Shown: positions 36,758 to 45,342 of the stretch, in pieces
How the letters are laid out: each line of letters starts with the position of its first letter
How positions within the stretch are numbered: the first letter of the stretch is position 1
Source: Pseudomonas sp. GCEP-101
GTDB lineage: Bacteria > Pseudomonadota > Gammaproteobacteria > Pseudomonadales > Pseudomonadaceae
Reading direction: 5' to 3'
Length of the DNA: 64,000 nucleotides
Assembly (NCBI RefSeq): GCF_025133575.1
Contig: NZ_CP104011.1
Span: 620,001 to 684,000, forward strand
The notes under the pieces: generated by a model
The model's database searches: none
The model's input: the letters and a program-made list of their open reading frames with translations, nothing else
Told to the model about the DNA's origin: nothing
Translations under genes and position numbers: made by a program

Positions 36758-38257
36758 GTGAATCGCAGAATCAAAGATGACGTCGAACTGACATTCGCCA
36801 TGGGGCCGAAGGAGAAGCCGCATCATCTCAAGCGCTCCCTCAAGCCGCGCCACCTGAACATGATCGCCATCGGCGGCTCCATCGGCACCGGCCTGTTCGT
36901 CGCCTCCGGCAGCACCATCGCCACCGCCGGCCCCGGCGGCGCGCTGCTGGCCTATGCGCTGATCGGCCTGATGGTGTTCTTCCTCATGACCAGCCTCGGC
37001 GAGCTGGCGGCGTACATCCCCGACTCCGGCTCGTTCTGCACCTACGGCAGCCGTTTCATCGACGATGGCTTCGGCTTCGCCATGGGCTGGAACTACTGGT
37101 ACAACTGGGCGGTGACCATCGCCGCCGAGCTGGTGGCCGCGCAGTTGGTGATGAAGTTCTGGTTCCCGGAGGTCGCCGGCATGTACTGGAGCGCCGGCTT
37201 CCTGGCCATCATGTTCATGCTCAACTTCTTCTCGGTGAAGGGGTTCGGCGAGAGCGAGTTCTGGTTCGCGCTGATCAAGGTGGTGGCCGTGGTGATCTTC
37301 ATCGGCATTGGCCTGGCCAGCATCATCGGCATCATGCACGGCATCGACAGCCCCGGTTTCAGCAACTTCACCACGGGGGATGCGCCCTTCGTCGGCGGCC
37401 TCCAGGCAATGATCGGGGTGGCGATGATCGCCGGCTTCTCCTTCCAGGGCACCGAGCTGATCGGCGTCGCCGCGGGCGAGTCGGAGAACCCGCGCAAGTC
37501 CATTCCGATTGCCATCCGCCAGGTGTTCTGGCGAATCCTGATGTTCTATATCCTGTCGATCTTCGTCATCGGCATGCTGATCCCCTACACCGATCCGAAC
37601 CTGCTCAAGACCGACAGCACCGACATCAGCACCTCGCCCTTCACCCTGCTGTTCGAGCGCGCGGGCCTTGCCGCCGCGGCCGGCGTGATGAACGCGGTGA
37701 TCCTCTCGGCGATCCTCTCGGCGGGTAACTCGGGGATGTACGCCTCGACCCGGATGCTCTACACCATGGCCACCCAGGGCAAGGCGCCGCGCCTATTCAC
37801 CCAGGTGTCCGAGAGCGGCGTGCCGCGCTATGCGCTCTATGCCACCACGCTGATCGGCGCGCTGTGCTTCCTCACCAGCTTCATCGGCGACAAGACCGTC
37901 TACACCTGGCTGCTCAACGCCTCGGGCATGTGCGGGTTCATCGTCTGGCTGGGCATCGCGGTGTCGCACTATCGCTTCCGCAAGGGCTTCGTCGTCCAGG
38001 GCGGCAACCTCGATGACCTGCCCTACCGCGCCAAGTGGTTCCCCCTCGGCCCGCTGTTCGCCTTCACCCTGTGCCTGATCATCACCCTGGGGCAGAACTA
38101 CCAGGCCTTCGTCGGCGAGCACGTGGACTGGGCGGGGCTGGTCGCCACCTACATCACCATCCCGCTGTTCCTGGCGATCTGGCTGGGCTACCGGTTCAAG
38201 AACGGCACCCGCTTCGTGCGCTACGAGGAAATGGACATCCGTCCGAAGCACGATTGA
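36758..38257 (+). CDS. lysP: Amino-acid permease, LysP-like (GTG start)
   Basis: A 499-aa APC-superfamily transporter with 12 predicted helices: HLNMIAIGGSIGTGLFVASG in helix 1 (about 33-52), AGPGGALLAYALIGLMVFF, and the conserved GFSFQGTELIGVAAGESENP (about 230-249). It is close to the lysine-specific permease LysP. The start is GTG at 36758 with GAGGA five bases upstream. Separate from rsmC by 78 bases. Confidence 0.9.
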   Translation: MNRRIKDDVELTFAMGPKEKPHHLKRSLKPRHLNMIAIGGSIGTGLFVASGSTIATAGPGGALLAYALIGLMVFFLMTSLGELAAYIPDSGSFCTYGSRFIDDGFGFAMGWNYWYNWAVTIAAELVAAQLVMKFWFPEVAGMYWSAGFLAIMFMLNFFSVKGFGESEFWFALIKVVAVVIFIGIGLASIIGIMHGIDSPGFSNFTTGDAPFVGGLQAMIGVAMIAGFSFQGTELIGVAAGESENPRKSIPIAIRQVFWRILMFYILSIFVIGMLIPYTDPNLLKTDSTDISTSPFTLLFERAGLAAAAGVMNAVILSAILSAGNSGMYASTRMLYTMATQGKAPRLFTQVSESGVPRYALYATTLIGALCFLTSFIGDKTVYTWLLNASGMCGFIVWLGIAVSHYRFRKGFVVQGGNLDDLPYRAKWFPLGPLFAFTLCLIITLGQNYQAFVGEHVDWAGLVATYITIPLFLAIWLGYRFKNGTRFVRYEEMDIRPKHD

Positions 38258-38270
38258 TCCTACAAGCGGC

Positions 38271-38299
38271 TTGCCCAAGTCCTACGACTTGGGCAGAAT
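38271..38299 (+). promoter_or_regulatory. Sigma-70 promoter with an internal 10-base palindrome, for the Mn riboswitch transcript
   Basis: TTGCCC (38271-38276), 17 bases, CAGAAT (38294-38299). The perfect inverted repeat TGCCCAAGTC (38272-38281) / CTAC / GACTTGGGCA (38286-38295) runs from the -35 to the -10. It could be an operator or the end hairpin of lysP; there is no T run. Confidence 0.55.
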
Positions 38300-38306
38300 G
38301 CGCCCC

Positions 38307-38505
38307 GTCCTAGGGGAGTAGTCTCCCGCGAGCGCCCAGCTCGCCCGGTACGCGTCAACACACTTGGTCCGCAGACCATGGCGCGTACGATCCAGGCCTG
38401 CAGCGTTCAGGCCGGGGTTTGACAAGACCTATGACACGAGCAACCTGACCCGGGGCGGGCAGGTGGCGCGTGTCATGGTGATTCGTCGACCCGCCCCTTA
38501 GGAAG
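38307..38505 (+). ncRNA. yybP-ykoY manganese riboswitch
   Basis: The leader has the yybP-ykoY landmarks: GGGGAGTAG at 38313-38321 and GACAAGACCTATGAC at 38421-38435. P1 is formed by GTCCTAGG (38307-38314) with CCTATGAC (38428-38435), one mismatch. Aptamer 38307-38435. Downstream, ATGACACG (38431-38438) can instead pair with CGTGTCAT (38469-38476), and GGGGCGGG (38452-38459) with CCCGCCCC (38490-38497); these two pairings cross each other. The second can extend to the GG of the ribosome site AGGAAG (38500-38505). It directly precedes a UPF0016 exporter gene, the classic target. I cannot tell from the sequence which conformer is the on state. Confidence 0.9.
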
Positions 38506-38509
38506 CCTG

Positions 38510-39091
38510 ATGGAATCCCTCTTCGTCCCTACCCTGATCGTTGCCCTGGCGGAAATTGGCGACAAGACGCAATTGCTCGCGCTCGTCCTCGCCGCGCGGT
38601 TCCGCAAGCCCTGGCCGATCATCGCCGGGATCATCGCCGCCACCCTGGCCAACCACTTCGCCGCCGGCGCCGTTGGCAGCTGGGTCGCCTCGTTCTTCTC
38701 GGAAAGCACCCTGAGCTGGGTACTGGCCGTGTCGTTCCTCGCCGTGGCCGGCTGGACCCTGATTCCGGACAAGCTCGATGACGACGAAGAAGGTTCGCTG
38801 AAGAAATTCGGCCCGTTCCTCACCACCCTGATCGCCTTCTTCCTCGCCGAAATGGGCGACAAGACCCAGGTCGCCACGGTGATGCTGGCGGCGCAGTACC
38901 CGCACTTCTGGCTGGTGGTGATCGGCACCACCCTGGGCATGCTGATCGCCAACGTACCGGTGGTACTGGCCGGCAACTTCGCCGCCGAACGCCTGCCGCT
39001 GAACCTGATCCGCCGCCTGGCCGCCGCTGCCTTCGCCGTCCTCGGCCTGGCCGCCGTCTACCACGCGCTGAAGCTCTCCGGGGTGCTCTGA
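38510..39091 (+). CDS. TMEM165/GDT1 (UPF0016) family manganese exporter
   Basis: A 193-aa membrane protein with six helices in two homologous halves, each with the metal-binding motif: LAEIGDKTQLLAL (about 14-26) and LAEMGDKTQVATV (about 113-125). The family (MneA/Alx-like in bacteria) exports Mn2+, and control by the riboswitch just upstream agrees. AGGAAG lies four bases before the ATG. Confidence 0.93.
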   Translation: MESLFVPTLIVALAEIGDKTQLLALVLAARFRKPWPIIAGIIAATLANHFAAGAVGSWVASFFSESTLSWVLAVSFLAVAGWTLIPDKLDDDEEGSLKKFGPFLTTLIAFFLAEMGDKTQVATVMLAAQYPHFWLVVIGTTLGMLIANVPVVLAGNFAAERLPLNLIRRLAAAAFAVLGLAAVYHALKLSGVL

Positions 39092-39190
39092 GCGGCCGCT
39101 TTTCGTCGGGGGGCTGGCGCGCCGGCCAATGCCTGTGTATCGCCCGCGATACACAGTGGCGCCTGAGCCTCCCCGACAAAGGATGTCGCC

Positions 39191-39634
39191 ATGCCGGAAA
39201 AAGACCTGAAGAAGATTGCCCGCCAGCACATCGACCTGGCCTGGAACAAGGGACACCTGGCGCTGGTGGAGCAGTTGCACAGCCCGGACTTCATCTACAA
39301 GAGCGCCTTCACCGCCCAGCCGCTGGACAACGCCGGCTACCGCGCGCTGGTGGAGGAGATCCGCAGTGGCATGGAAGACCTGGAGGTGGCGGTGGAGGAA
39401 TGCATCCGCGAGGGCCAGAAGGTCTTCACCTGGAGCACCCTGATGGGCAGCATCGCCCGCCCGGTGCTGGGGTATCCGGTCAGCGACCGTATCGTCAGCA
39501 TCTCGGCCATGGGCTTCTGGGTGTTCAACAGCCAGAACCAGGTACAGGAGCTGTGCACGCTGTTCGACATGGAAAGCTTCCGCGCACAGATGGGTTTGCC
39601 CAACCGCTCGTTCGCCGAAAAGGCGCTGCCCTGA
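39191..39634 (+). CDS. SnoaL-like / NTF2-fold protein
   Basis: A 147-aa protein starting with a helix (DLKKIARQHIDLAWNKGH) then LVEQLHSPDFIYKSAF and alternating strands, typical of SnoaL-like ester-cyclase relatives. Such cone-shaped folds bind small hydrophobic molecules; no catalytic pair can be assigned with confidence. AAGGA is seven bases before the ATG. It has its own terminator. Confidence 0.8.
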   Translation: MPEKDLKKIARQHIDLAWNKGHLALVEQLHSPDFIYKSAFTAQPLDNAGYRALVEEIRSGMEDLEVAVEECIREGQKVFTWSTLMGSIARPVLGYPVSDRIVSISAMGFWVFNSQNQVQELCTLFDMESFRAQMGLPNRSFAEKALP

Positions 39635-39640
39635 ACCCCG

Positions 39641-39669
39641 AAAAAGCCCGGCCATGAGCCGGGCTTTTT
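39641..39669 (+). terminator. Terminator of the SnoaL-like gene
   Basis: AAAAAGCCCGGC (39641-39652) and GCCGGGCTTTTT (39658-39669) with a 5-base loop; strong T run. Confidence 0.92.
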
Positions 39670-39702
39670 TCTGTGCGCCTGTCACCCACGTCCACGACCT
39701 GC

Positions 39703-39747
39703 CGGAGCGCGCCATGCGCGCGATCGCGGGCATGGCCCGCTCCTACA
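39703..39747. repeat. REP-like composite hairpin (GCGC-CAT-GCGC joined to GGGC-AT-GCCC)
   Basis: GGAGCGCGCCATGCGCGCGA followed by TCGCGGGCATGGCCCGCTCC-TAC. It matches the unit at about 19024-19071 apart from the CAT/TAT loop and abuts the tandem duplication. Confidence 0.75.
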
Positions 39748-40338
39748 AGGAGAACCCGAGCCAGCCCGGCAGCGGCTTTTCGTAGGACCGAGGGGGACGC
39801 CCAGTCCTTGCTCGCGAACAAGGCGCCACTCGGTGCCGTGCGGTTCGCGAGCAAGCTCGCTCCTACACCGTGCCGGCTGGCACCGTGGGTTCCTCCTGCG
39901 CCGAACGGTCCCCTCTCCCGCTTGCGGGAGAGGGTTAGGGTGAGGGGCTCTTGCAAGAGCGGATCTTATCCGCGAATCCGGCCGGCAGGCCGGGGCTCAG
40001 GCAAGGCACCGCCGCAAGGTGGTCGCGGAGAAGCTCCGCTCCTACAAGGGGAACCCGAGCCAGCCCGGCAGCGGCTTTTCGTAGGACCGAGGGGGACGAC
40101 CAGCCCTTGCTCGCGAACAAGGCGCCACTCGGTGCCGTGCGGTTCGCGAGCAAGCTCGCTCCTACACCGTGCCGGCTGACACCGTGGGTTCCTCCTGCGC
40201 CGAACGGTCTCCTCTCCCGCTTGCGGAGAGGGTTAGGGTGAGGGGCTCTTGCAAGAGCGGATCTTATCCGCGAATCCGGCCGGCAGGCCGGGGCTCGGGC
40301 AAGGCACCCCCGCAAGGTGATCGCGGAGAAGCTCCGCT
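39741..40338. repeat. Tandem duplication of a 299-base intergenic unit
   Basis: Bases 39741-40039 are repeated at 40040-40337 (299 and 298 bases) with only a handful of differences, including one deleted G in the CTCCC...GGGAG hairpin. Each unit holds a REP half (TTCGCGAGCAAGCTCGCTCC), the CCCTCTCCC hairpin with GGTTAGGGTGAGGGG, a GGATCTTATCC hairpin and GGAGAAGCTCC. It fills most of the 728-base gap between the SnoaL-like and epimerase genes. No supported gene is inside. Confidence 0.92.
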
Positions 40339-40363
40339 CCTACACAGAGGAGTTGAGCCCGCT

Positions 40364-41347
40364 TCAGAGGTAATCGTTGGCCTGGAACCAGGAAATCGCC
40401 CGCTCCAGCGTGTCCTCCAGCGGCACATGGGATTCGAAGCCCAGTTCCTCGCGCGCCTTGCGGCCATCGAGGAACTGCCCGCCGGCCATGACTTCGATCG
40501 CCGTGTCGTCCAGCAGCGGCATCTTGCCGGTCAGGCGGTAGCGCCAGCGACCAAGCGTGGCCAGCGCACGGGCACGGTGCAGCGGCATCGGGGTCGGCGC
40601 CGGCTTGCCCAGCAACTTGGCGATGGTGGCGGTCAGCGCGGCCATCTCGATGTTGTGCCCGGTGAGCAGGTAGCGCTCGCCCACCCGTCCGCGCTCAAGC
40701 GCCATGAGCAGACCCCGCCCGGCCTCGGAGGCGTCGATGACGTTGCGCCGGCCCGGCACGTAATGAAGCATCTCGTCGCGGCCGATGGCGGTGATCAGGC
40801 GGCCGGTGGTCGGGCCGATGTCCAGCTCGCCCAGCACCATGCCGGGAATCCCGATGACCACCGGCAATCCGCCGCGAGCCTGCTCGCGGGCCTGTTCATC
40901 CAGCGCCCACTTGCACATCACGTAGGCGCTCTTGCCGGTGGGCAGCCCTTCGTAGAACAGCCCCTCGTGCCCGGGCAGCCCCTGCGGGTGCAAGGGCATG
41001 GCGAAGGCGGAGCCGACATAGAGGATGCGCGGCACCTTCGCCTGCAGGCAGGCGGCGTAGAAGTGATTGGTCAGGTCCAGCGCGCTGGCGACCTCCTCCT
41101 GCCAGCGACGGGGGCGCACCGGGTAATACCCGGCGCTGAAGATCACCGCGTCCAACCCGCTCAGCGCGCGGGCCATCCCCTGGTGATCGAAGAGTTCGGC
41201 AACCCGGCACTCCGGCTCGAGATAGGCCAGGCGCTGGATCTGCGACGAGGGTCGATGGATCAGCACCAACTGGTGGCCGGCCGCCTTGATCGCGCGGGCG
41301 GCATGGTGGCCCAGGAGCCCGGTGGCTCCGAGTACAGCGATTTTCAC
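40364..41347 (-). CDS. NAD-dependent epimerase/dehydratase (extended SDR) family protein
   Basis: A 327-aa extended short-chain dehydrogenase: NAD(P) motif VLGATGLLGHHAARAI (about 4-19), and the catalytic Tyr/Lys in GKSAYVMCKWALDEQ (YxxxK, about 148-152). It resembles dihydroflavonol-4-reductase-like proteins of bacteria, which act on NDP-sugars, steroids or other ketones; the substrate is not known. It ends only 26 bases from the tandem duplication. Confidence 0.9.
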   Translation of the reverse strand: MKIAVLGATGLLGHHAARAIKAAGHQLVLIHRPSSQIQRLAYLEPECRVAELFDHQGMARALSGLDAVIFSAGYYPVRPRRWQEEVASALDLTNHFYAACLQAKVPRILYVGSAFAMPLHPQGLPGHEGLFYEGLPTGKSAYVMCKWALDEQAREQARGGLPVVIGIPGMVLGELDIGPTTGRLITAIGRDEMLHYVPGRRNVIDASEAGRGLLMALERGRVGERYLLTGHNIEMAALTATIAKLLGKPAPTPMPLHRARALATLGRWRYRLTGKMPLLDDTAIEVMAGGQFLDGRKAREELGFESHVPLEDTLERAISWFQANDYL

Positions 41348-41439
41348 GGGTGCTCCCTGTTCACTGGATCGGGCGGCGCAACCTTACGCCGCCCTTGGCC
41401 GTTCGAGAGAATCACGAACCACTGCTGCAAAACCAATGC

Positions 41440-42261
41440 TCAGCGGGCCTTGGCCTGCTCGTAGAGCGGCATGACCTTCGGGATGGCGGCCTGCAGGTTG
41501 GCCATCCGCGTGCTGTCCGCCGGGTGCGTGCTGAGGATTTCCGGCGGCGCCTCGCCGTTCGATGCCTGGCCCATCTTCTGCCAGAGGGTCATCGCGGCGT
41601 TGGGGTTATAGCCGGCTCGCGCCGCCAATTCCAGGCCGATCAGGTCGGCTTCGTTCTCGTTCTGCCGGCTGTTGGGCAACGTCAGGCTGTACTCGACCAC
41701 CTGGTGGGCGAGGTCCACGCTGTTCTGCCCCAGCCCCAGCAAGGCGCCACCGATGCCCAGGCCCATCTGCTCCGCATAGGCGCGGGACATGGCCTCGCGG
41801 CCGTGCTCACGCAAGGCGTGGGCGATCTCGTGGCCCATCACGGCGGCCAGCTCGTCGTCGGTGAGTTTGAGCTGATCGATCAGCCCGGTGTAGACGATGA
41901 TCTTGCCGCCCGGACCGCAGTTGGCGTTGAGCTCGTCGCTCTTGATCACGTTGACTTCCCACTGCCAGGACGGCGCGTCGGAGCGGAAGGCGCCGGTCTG
42001 CGGAATCAACCGCGCGGCGATGGCCTTCACGCGCTTGGCGTCGCTGCTGCTGGCATCCAGCTTGCCGGCCTTGGAGGCCTCGCCGAGCGTCTGCTGGTAG
42101 GACTGCGCATACATCTGGTCGACCTGCGCACTGGACAGCATGCTGAACATGTTCTGCTTGCGATCGACGCCGACGACCCCGCCGCTGGTGGTGTTCACCT
42201 GCTGGCAAGCGGTGAGGAGCAGGGCTGCGGCCAGGCCTGCGACACGAAATACTCTGGGCAT
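41440..42261 (-). CDS. M48 family metalloprotease lipoprotein (LoiP/YggG-like)
   Basis: A 273-aa lipoprotein: signal with lipobox LLLTACQQ (Cys19), then an M48 peptidase domain with the zinc motif VMGHEIAHALREHGREAM (HExxH, about 137-154) and the third ligand region QNENEADLIGLELAARAGYN (about 196). Members act at the outer or inner membrane in envelope protein quality control. GGGAG six bases before the ATG at 42261 sets the start; the longer open frame upstream lacks a signal at its N-terminus. Confidence 0.92.
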   Translation of the reverse strand: MPRVFRVAGLAAALLLTACQQVNTTSGGVVGVDRKQNMFSMLSSAQVDQMYAQSYQQTLGEASKAGKLDASSSDAKRVKAIAARLIPQTGAFRSDAPSWQWEVNVIKSDELNANCGPGGKIIVYTGLIDQLKLTDDELAAVMGHEIAHALREHGREAMSRAYAEQMGLGIGGALLGLGQNSVDLAHQVVEYSLTLPNSRQNENEADLIGLELAARAGYNPNAAMTLWQKMGQASNGEAPPEILSTHPADSTRMANLQAAIPKVMPLYEQAKAR

Positions 42262-42689
42262 GTTGCTCTCCCGAAACAATGCAATCTCCCACGAACAGCG
42301 CGCATGGTAGGCCCACCCCCGATGCCCGGCAACTGGCAGGAAACAGCCGGTGCAGCAGTGACTTAGGAAAGCGGACCGGCTCACCGGATGACGCCCTGCG
42401 CCACCGGTCGTGGTGTTCGCGCTGCGCCTGGGAAAACCCTCGGTGCACAGCCGCGCGAGAGTCGCCACAGGCGTTCGCCCGCCGGCAAAACGGCGAGCCT
42501 TGAGCGCTGTGCGCGACCCGATAATTTCATTTTGACATCACATGCTAGACCTCCCGGTCAGCGCCGACAATCCTGCAACAGGCAGCCAACAGTGGCGTTA
42601 CAACCCATTACAACGGCCGCCTAAGGAAAATCCCGGGGCCTGCCGATACAGATAGACAAGCAGGTCTCTGGCACATTCCGGGTACGCGT
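42262..42689. other. 428-base gap between the M48 and chemoreceptor genes
   Basis: No gene is supported here. It holds the divergent upstream regions. An AT-rich patch around 42520-42540 (ATAATTTCATTTTGACATCA) stands out from the GC-rich background. A FliA-like element is listed separately. Confidence 0.6.
42544..42570 (+). promoter_or_regulatory. Possible FliA (sigma-28) promoter of the chemoreceptor gene
   Basis: GCCGACAA (42563-42570) matches seven of eight bases of the GCCGATAA sigma-28 -10. The -35 region 11 bases upstream (GCTAGACC) is only a weak match. Many Pseudomonas chemoreceptors use this sigma factor. Confidence 0.35.
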
Positions 42690-44822
42690 ATGAAATTCAA
42701 GTCGATCCAGTTTTCCGTGGTGGCGCTGGCCGGTGCCAGCGTTCTGGCAGTGGTCGCGGCGCTGGTGCTGTATGCGCTGTTCGCCGGCTCGCGGACCCAG
42801 GCGCTGGTGCAGGAACGCACCCAGGCGCTGCTCGAGCAGGTGATCAATGAGCGCCTGGTGGCGCTGGCACGCGGCCAGGTCAGCCAGATCCAGCGGGAGC
42901 TGGAATACCCCCTCACCATCGCCCGCGAGCTGGCCAGCACCAACGCCCTGCTGGATGAAACCGACGCCAACGGCCAGCCGCTGCTGGGCATAGGCCGCGC
43001 CGGCATGTCCAACCTGCTGCGCCAGACCGTGGCGCAGAACCCCAAGCTGCTCGACGCCTTCGCCGGCTGGGAACCCAACGCCTTCGCCGGCAACGACAGC
43101 CAGTACGCCGGCCTGCCCGGCTATGACGCCAGCGGCCGCTTCATGCCCTGGTGGTACCGCAAGGACGGCAGCCTGACCGTGGAAGCCATGGGCGACACCC
43201 TGGAAAGCCAGAAGATGCAGCCCACCGGCGTGCGCGAGGGCGAGTACTACCTGTGCCCGAAAGAGAAGCACCAGCCCTGCATCATCGACCCGGCGCCCTA
43301 CGAGATGGGCGGCAAGATGGTGCTGATGTCCTCGTTCAACGCGCCGATCATGGTCAAGGGCCAGTTCAAGGGCACCGTCGGCGTGGACCTGTCGCTGGAT
43401 TTCATCCAGGACCTGCTCAAGGCCGCCGACAGCCAGCTGTATGACGGCGCCGGCGAGATGGCGCTGATCTCCACCAACGGCCGCCTGGTCGCCTACACCA
43501 AGGACCCGGCCAAGCTCGGCGAGCCGGCCAGCAGTGTGCTGGACGCCAACGAAGTGGCCAACCTGACCAAGCTCACCCTCGACCAGCCGCTGACCTCGGT
43601 GGACAAGGAACACGGCCACATCGAGCTGTTCCTGCCCTTCACCATCGCCGACTCCGGCGCGCGCTGGACGCTGATGCTGCAACTGCCCCAAGGCGCCGTG
43701 CTGGGCGACCTGAACCGGTTGCAGAGCGACCTCAAGGCCCAGCGCGACAGCGACACCCTGGGCATGACCCTGGTCGGCCTGATCATCGCCGCCATCGGCC
43801 TGGCCGTCATCTGGCTGGTCGGCCACGGCATCGCCCGTCCGCTGCGCCAACTGGTGGGCATGCTCGACGACATCGCCCAGGGCGAAGGCGACCTCACCCG
43901 CCGCCTGAGCAGCGACCGCGCCGACGAACTGGGCTCCATCGCCAAAGGTTTCAACACCTTCCTCGGCAAGCTGCAGGGCATGATCGGCCAGGTGGTGACC
44001 TCGGTGCAGCACGTCAGCGATTCCTCCGAGCACACCGCCGACATCGCCATCCGCACCAACCAGGGCGTGCAGAAGCAACTGGCGGAAATCGAGCTGGTGG
44101 CCACCGCCGTCCACGAGATGACCGCCACCGCCCAGGACGTCGCGCGCAACGCCACCCACGCGGCCGAAGCGGCCAACCACGCCGACCAGGCTGCGCACCA
44201 CGGCAAGCGCATCGTCGAGAGCAGCTCCGAGGCGATCCAGGCGCTGGCCAGCGAGATCGGCCGCGCCGTGGGCGTGGTCCAGTCGCTGGCCCGCGACAGC
44301 GAGAACATCAACGCAATCCTGGTGGCCATCCGCGGCATCGCCGAGCAGACCAACCTGCTGGCGCTCAACGCCGCCATCGAGGCGGCCCGTGCTGGCGAGC
44401 AGGGCCGCGGCTTCGCGGTGGTCGCCGACGAGGTGCGCAACCTGGCGCAGAAGACCCAGCAGGCCACCGAGGAAATCCAGTCGATGATCCAGCAGCTGCA
44501 GAACGGCACCCGCGAAGTGGTGCAGGTGATGCAGCAGAGCCAGGACAAGACCGAGGACAGCGTGCGCCACGCCGGCGAAGCGGCCCAGGCGCTGGAGTCG
44601 ATCACCCAGGCGGTGTCGGTGATCAACGACATGAACACCCAGATCGCCAGCGCCGCCGAGGAGCAGAGCGCGGTGGCCGAGGACATCAACCGCAACGTCA
44701 GCAACATCGGCATGGTCGCCAACCAGGTGGCCGGCGGCGCCGACGAAGCCTCCCAGGCCAGCGCCGAGCTGACCAAGCTGGCCGAGCAGCAGCGCCGGCT
44801 GGTGAATCAGTTCAAGGTGTGA
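42690..44822 (+). CDS. Methyl-accepting chemotaxis protein (dCache type)
   Basis: A 710-aa chemoreceptor: TM1 at about 9-31, a large periplasmic double-Cache-like sensor (about 35-350, containing [17 protein letters not shown] and [18 protein letters not shown]), TM2 at about 356-380, a HAMP (about 380-432) and the cytoplasmic coiled-coil signalling domain, with the conserved hairpin tip [20 protein letters not shown] (about 549-568). There is no C-terminal CheR-docking pentapeptide. The ligand is unknown. The start has only a weak ribosome site. Confidence 0.93.
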   Translation: MKFKSIQFSVVALAGASVLAVVAALVLYALFAGSRTQALVQERTQALLEQVINERLVALARGQVSQIQRELEYPLTIARELASTNALLDETDANGQPLLGIGRAGMSNLLRQTVAQNPKLLDAFAGWEPNAFAGNDSQYAGLPGYDASGRFMPWWYRKDGSLTVEAMGDTLESQKMQPTGVREGEYYLCPKEKHQPCIIDPAPYEMGGKMVLMSSFNAPIMVKGQFKGTVGVDLSLDFIQDLLKAADSQLYDGAGEMALISTNGRLVAYTKDPAKLGEPASSVLDANEVANLTKLTLDQPLTSVDKEHGHIELFLPFTIADSGARWTLMLQLPQGAVLGDLNRLQSDLKAQRDSDTLGMTLVGLIIAAIGLAVIWLVGHGIARPLRQLVGMLDDIAQGEGDLTRRLSSDRADELGSIAKGFNTFLGKLQGMIGQVVTSVQHVSDSSEHTADIAIRTNQGVQKQLAEIELVATAVHEMTATAQDVARNATHAAEAANHADQAAHHGKRIVESSSEAIQALASEIGRAVGVVQSLARDSENINAILVAIRGIAEQTNLLALNAAIEAARAGEQGRGFAVVADEVRNLAQKTQQATEEIQSMIQQLQNGTREVVQVMQQSQDKTEDSVRHAGEAAQALESITQAVSVINDMNTQIASAAEEQSAVAEDINRNVSNIGMVANQVAGGADEASQASAELTKLAEQQRRLVNQFKV

Positions 44823-44852
44823 GGTTGTTCGGCCTGGCCGGGCGCTCGCCCC

Positions 44853-44930
44853 TGTAGGAGCGAGCTTGCTCGCGAACCCGCCCCACGGCGAAGCCCCCTC
44901 ACCCCACCCTCTCCCTCAGGGAGAGGGAGC
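44853..44930. repeat. REP half plus CCCTCTCCC hairpin
   Basis: TGTAGGAGCGAGCTTGCTCG-CGAACC stands alone without its inverted partner, followed by CCCTCACCCC-ACCCTCTCCC and GGGAGAGGG. This starts the 520-base repeat-filled gap between the chemoreceptor and SRAP genes; no gene is seen there. Confidence 0.78.
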
Positions 44931-44975
44931 CGTCCGTGCCGGCTGACGCCACGAGTTCATCCTCCCCCGATCAGG

Positions 44976-45062
44976 TCGCAGGGCGCATAACGCGCCAGCG
45001 TTATCCGCGCGGGGCGATTGGCGGATCACCCGCCCCGGGTTATCCGCCCTACGGTCCTGCGA
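44976..45062. repeat. GATAAC/GTTATCC-type inverted repeats
   Basis: GCGCATAACGCGCCAGCGTT-ATCCGCGC and GGCGGATCACCCGCCCCGGG-TTATCCGCC form imperfect hairpins different from the REP family. Confidence 0.5.
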
Positions 45063-45087
45063 ATCTAACGAGCAGAAGCGGCGCCGC

Positions 45088-45187
45088 TTTTCGTAGGACC
45101 GAGGGGGACGCCCTAGTCCTTGTTCGCGAACCACCCACGCACCTGGCCCGGCGGGAAGAAGCCTTCGCGGACAAGGTCCGCTCCTAC
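45088..45187. repeat. Fragment of the 299-base unit plus a GGACAAGGTCC REP-like half
   Basis: CTTTTCGTAGGACCGAGGGG-GACGCC followed by AGTCCTTG and TCGCGAAC matches the segments at about 39776 and 40075 inside the tandem duplication. GCGGACAAGGTCCGCTCCTA-C at 45167-45187 also occurs near 18975. Confidence 0.75.
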
Positions 45188-45248
45188 GGGGAGTACGGTT
45201 CACACGTTATCCGCCGCGGGGCAATCGGCCCCGTGACTCGAATCGTTT

Positions 45249-45320
45249 CGTAGGAGCGGACTCCGTCCGCGATGTTTCCGCGCGAGCGTGGGGTCATCGC
45301 GGACGGAGTCCGCTCCTACG
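45249..45320. repeat. 26-base perfect inverted repeat (GGACTCCGTCC REP-like pair)
   Basis: CGTAGGAGCGGACTCCGTCC-GCGATG (45249-45274) and its exact complement (45295-45320) are separated by 20 bases. It lies 23 bases past the SRAP stop. Confidence 0.88.
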
Positions 45321-45342
45321 AGAAAGGTGTCGCCCTGGGATT

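Noticed and set aside
36700-38300. Palindrome 38272-38295 as a normal lysP terminator
   Set aside because: No T run follows on the plus strand, and it falls precisely between -35 and -10 elements. I list it with the promoter, keeping the alternative open.
39670-40363. Several open frames inside the tandem duplication that read as related proteins
   Set aside because: They are translations of REP and hairpin repeats; similarity among them reflects the DNA repeat, with no start signals.
42532-42550. TTGACA at 42532 as a -35 for the chemoreceptor
   Set aside because: No -10-like hexamer at 16-18 bases; the TAGACC nearby is only 8 bases away.
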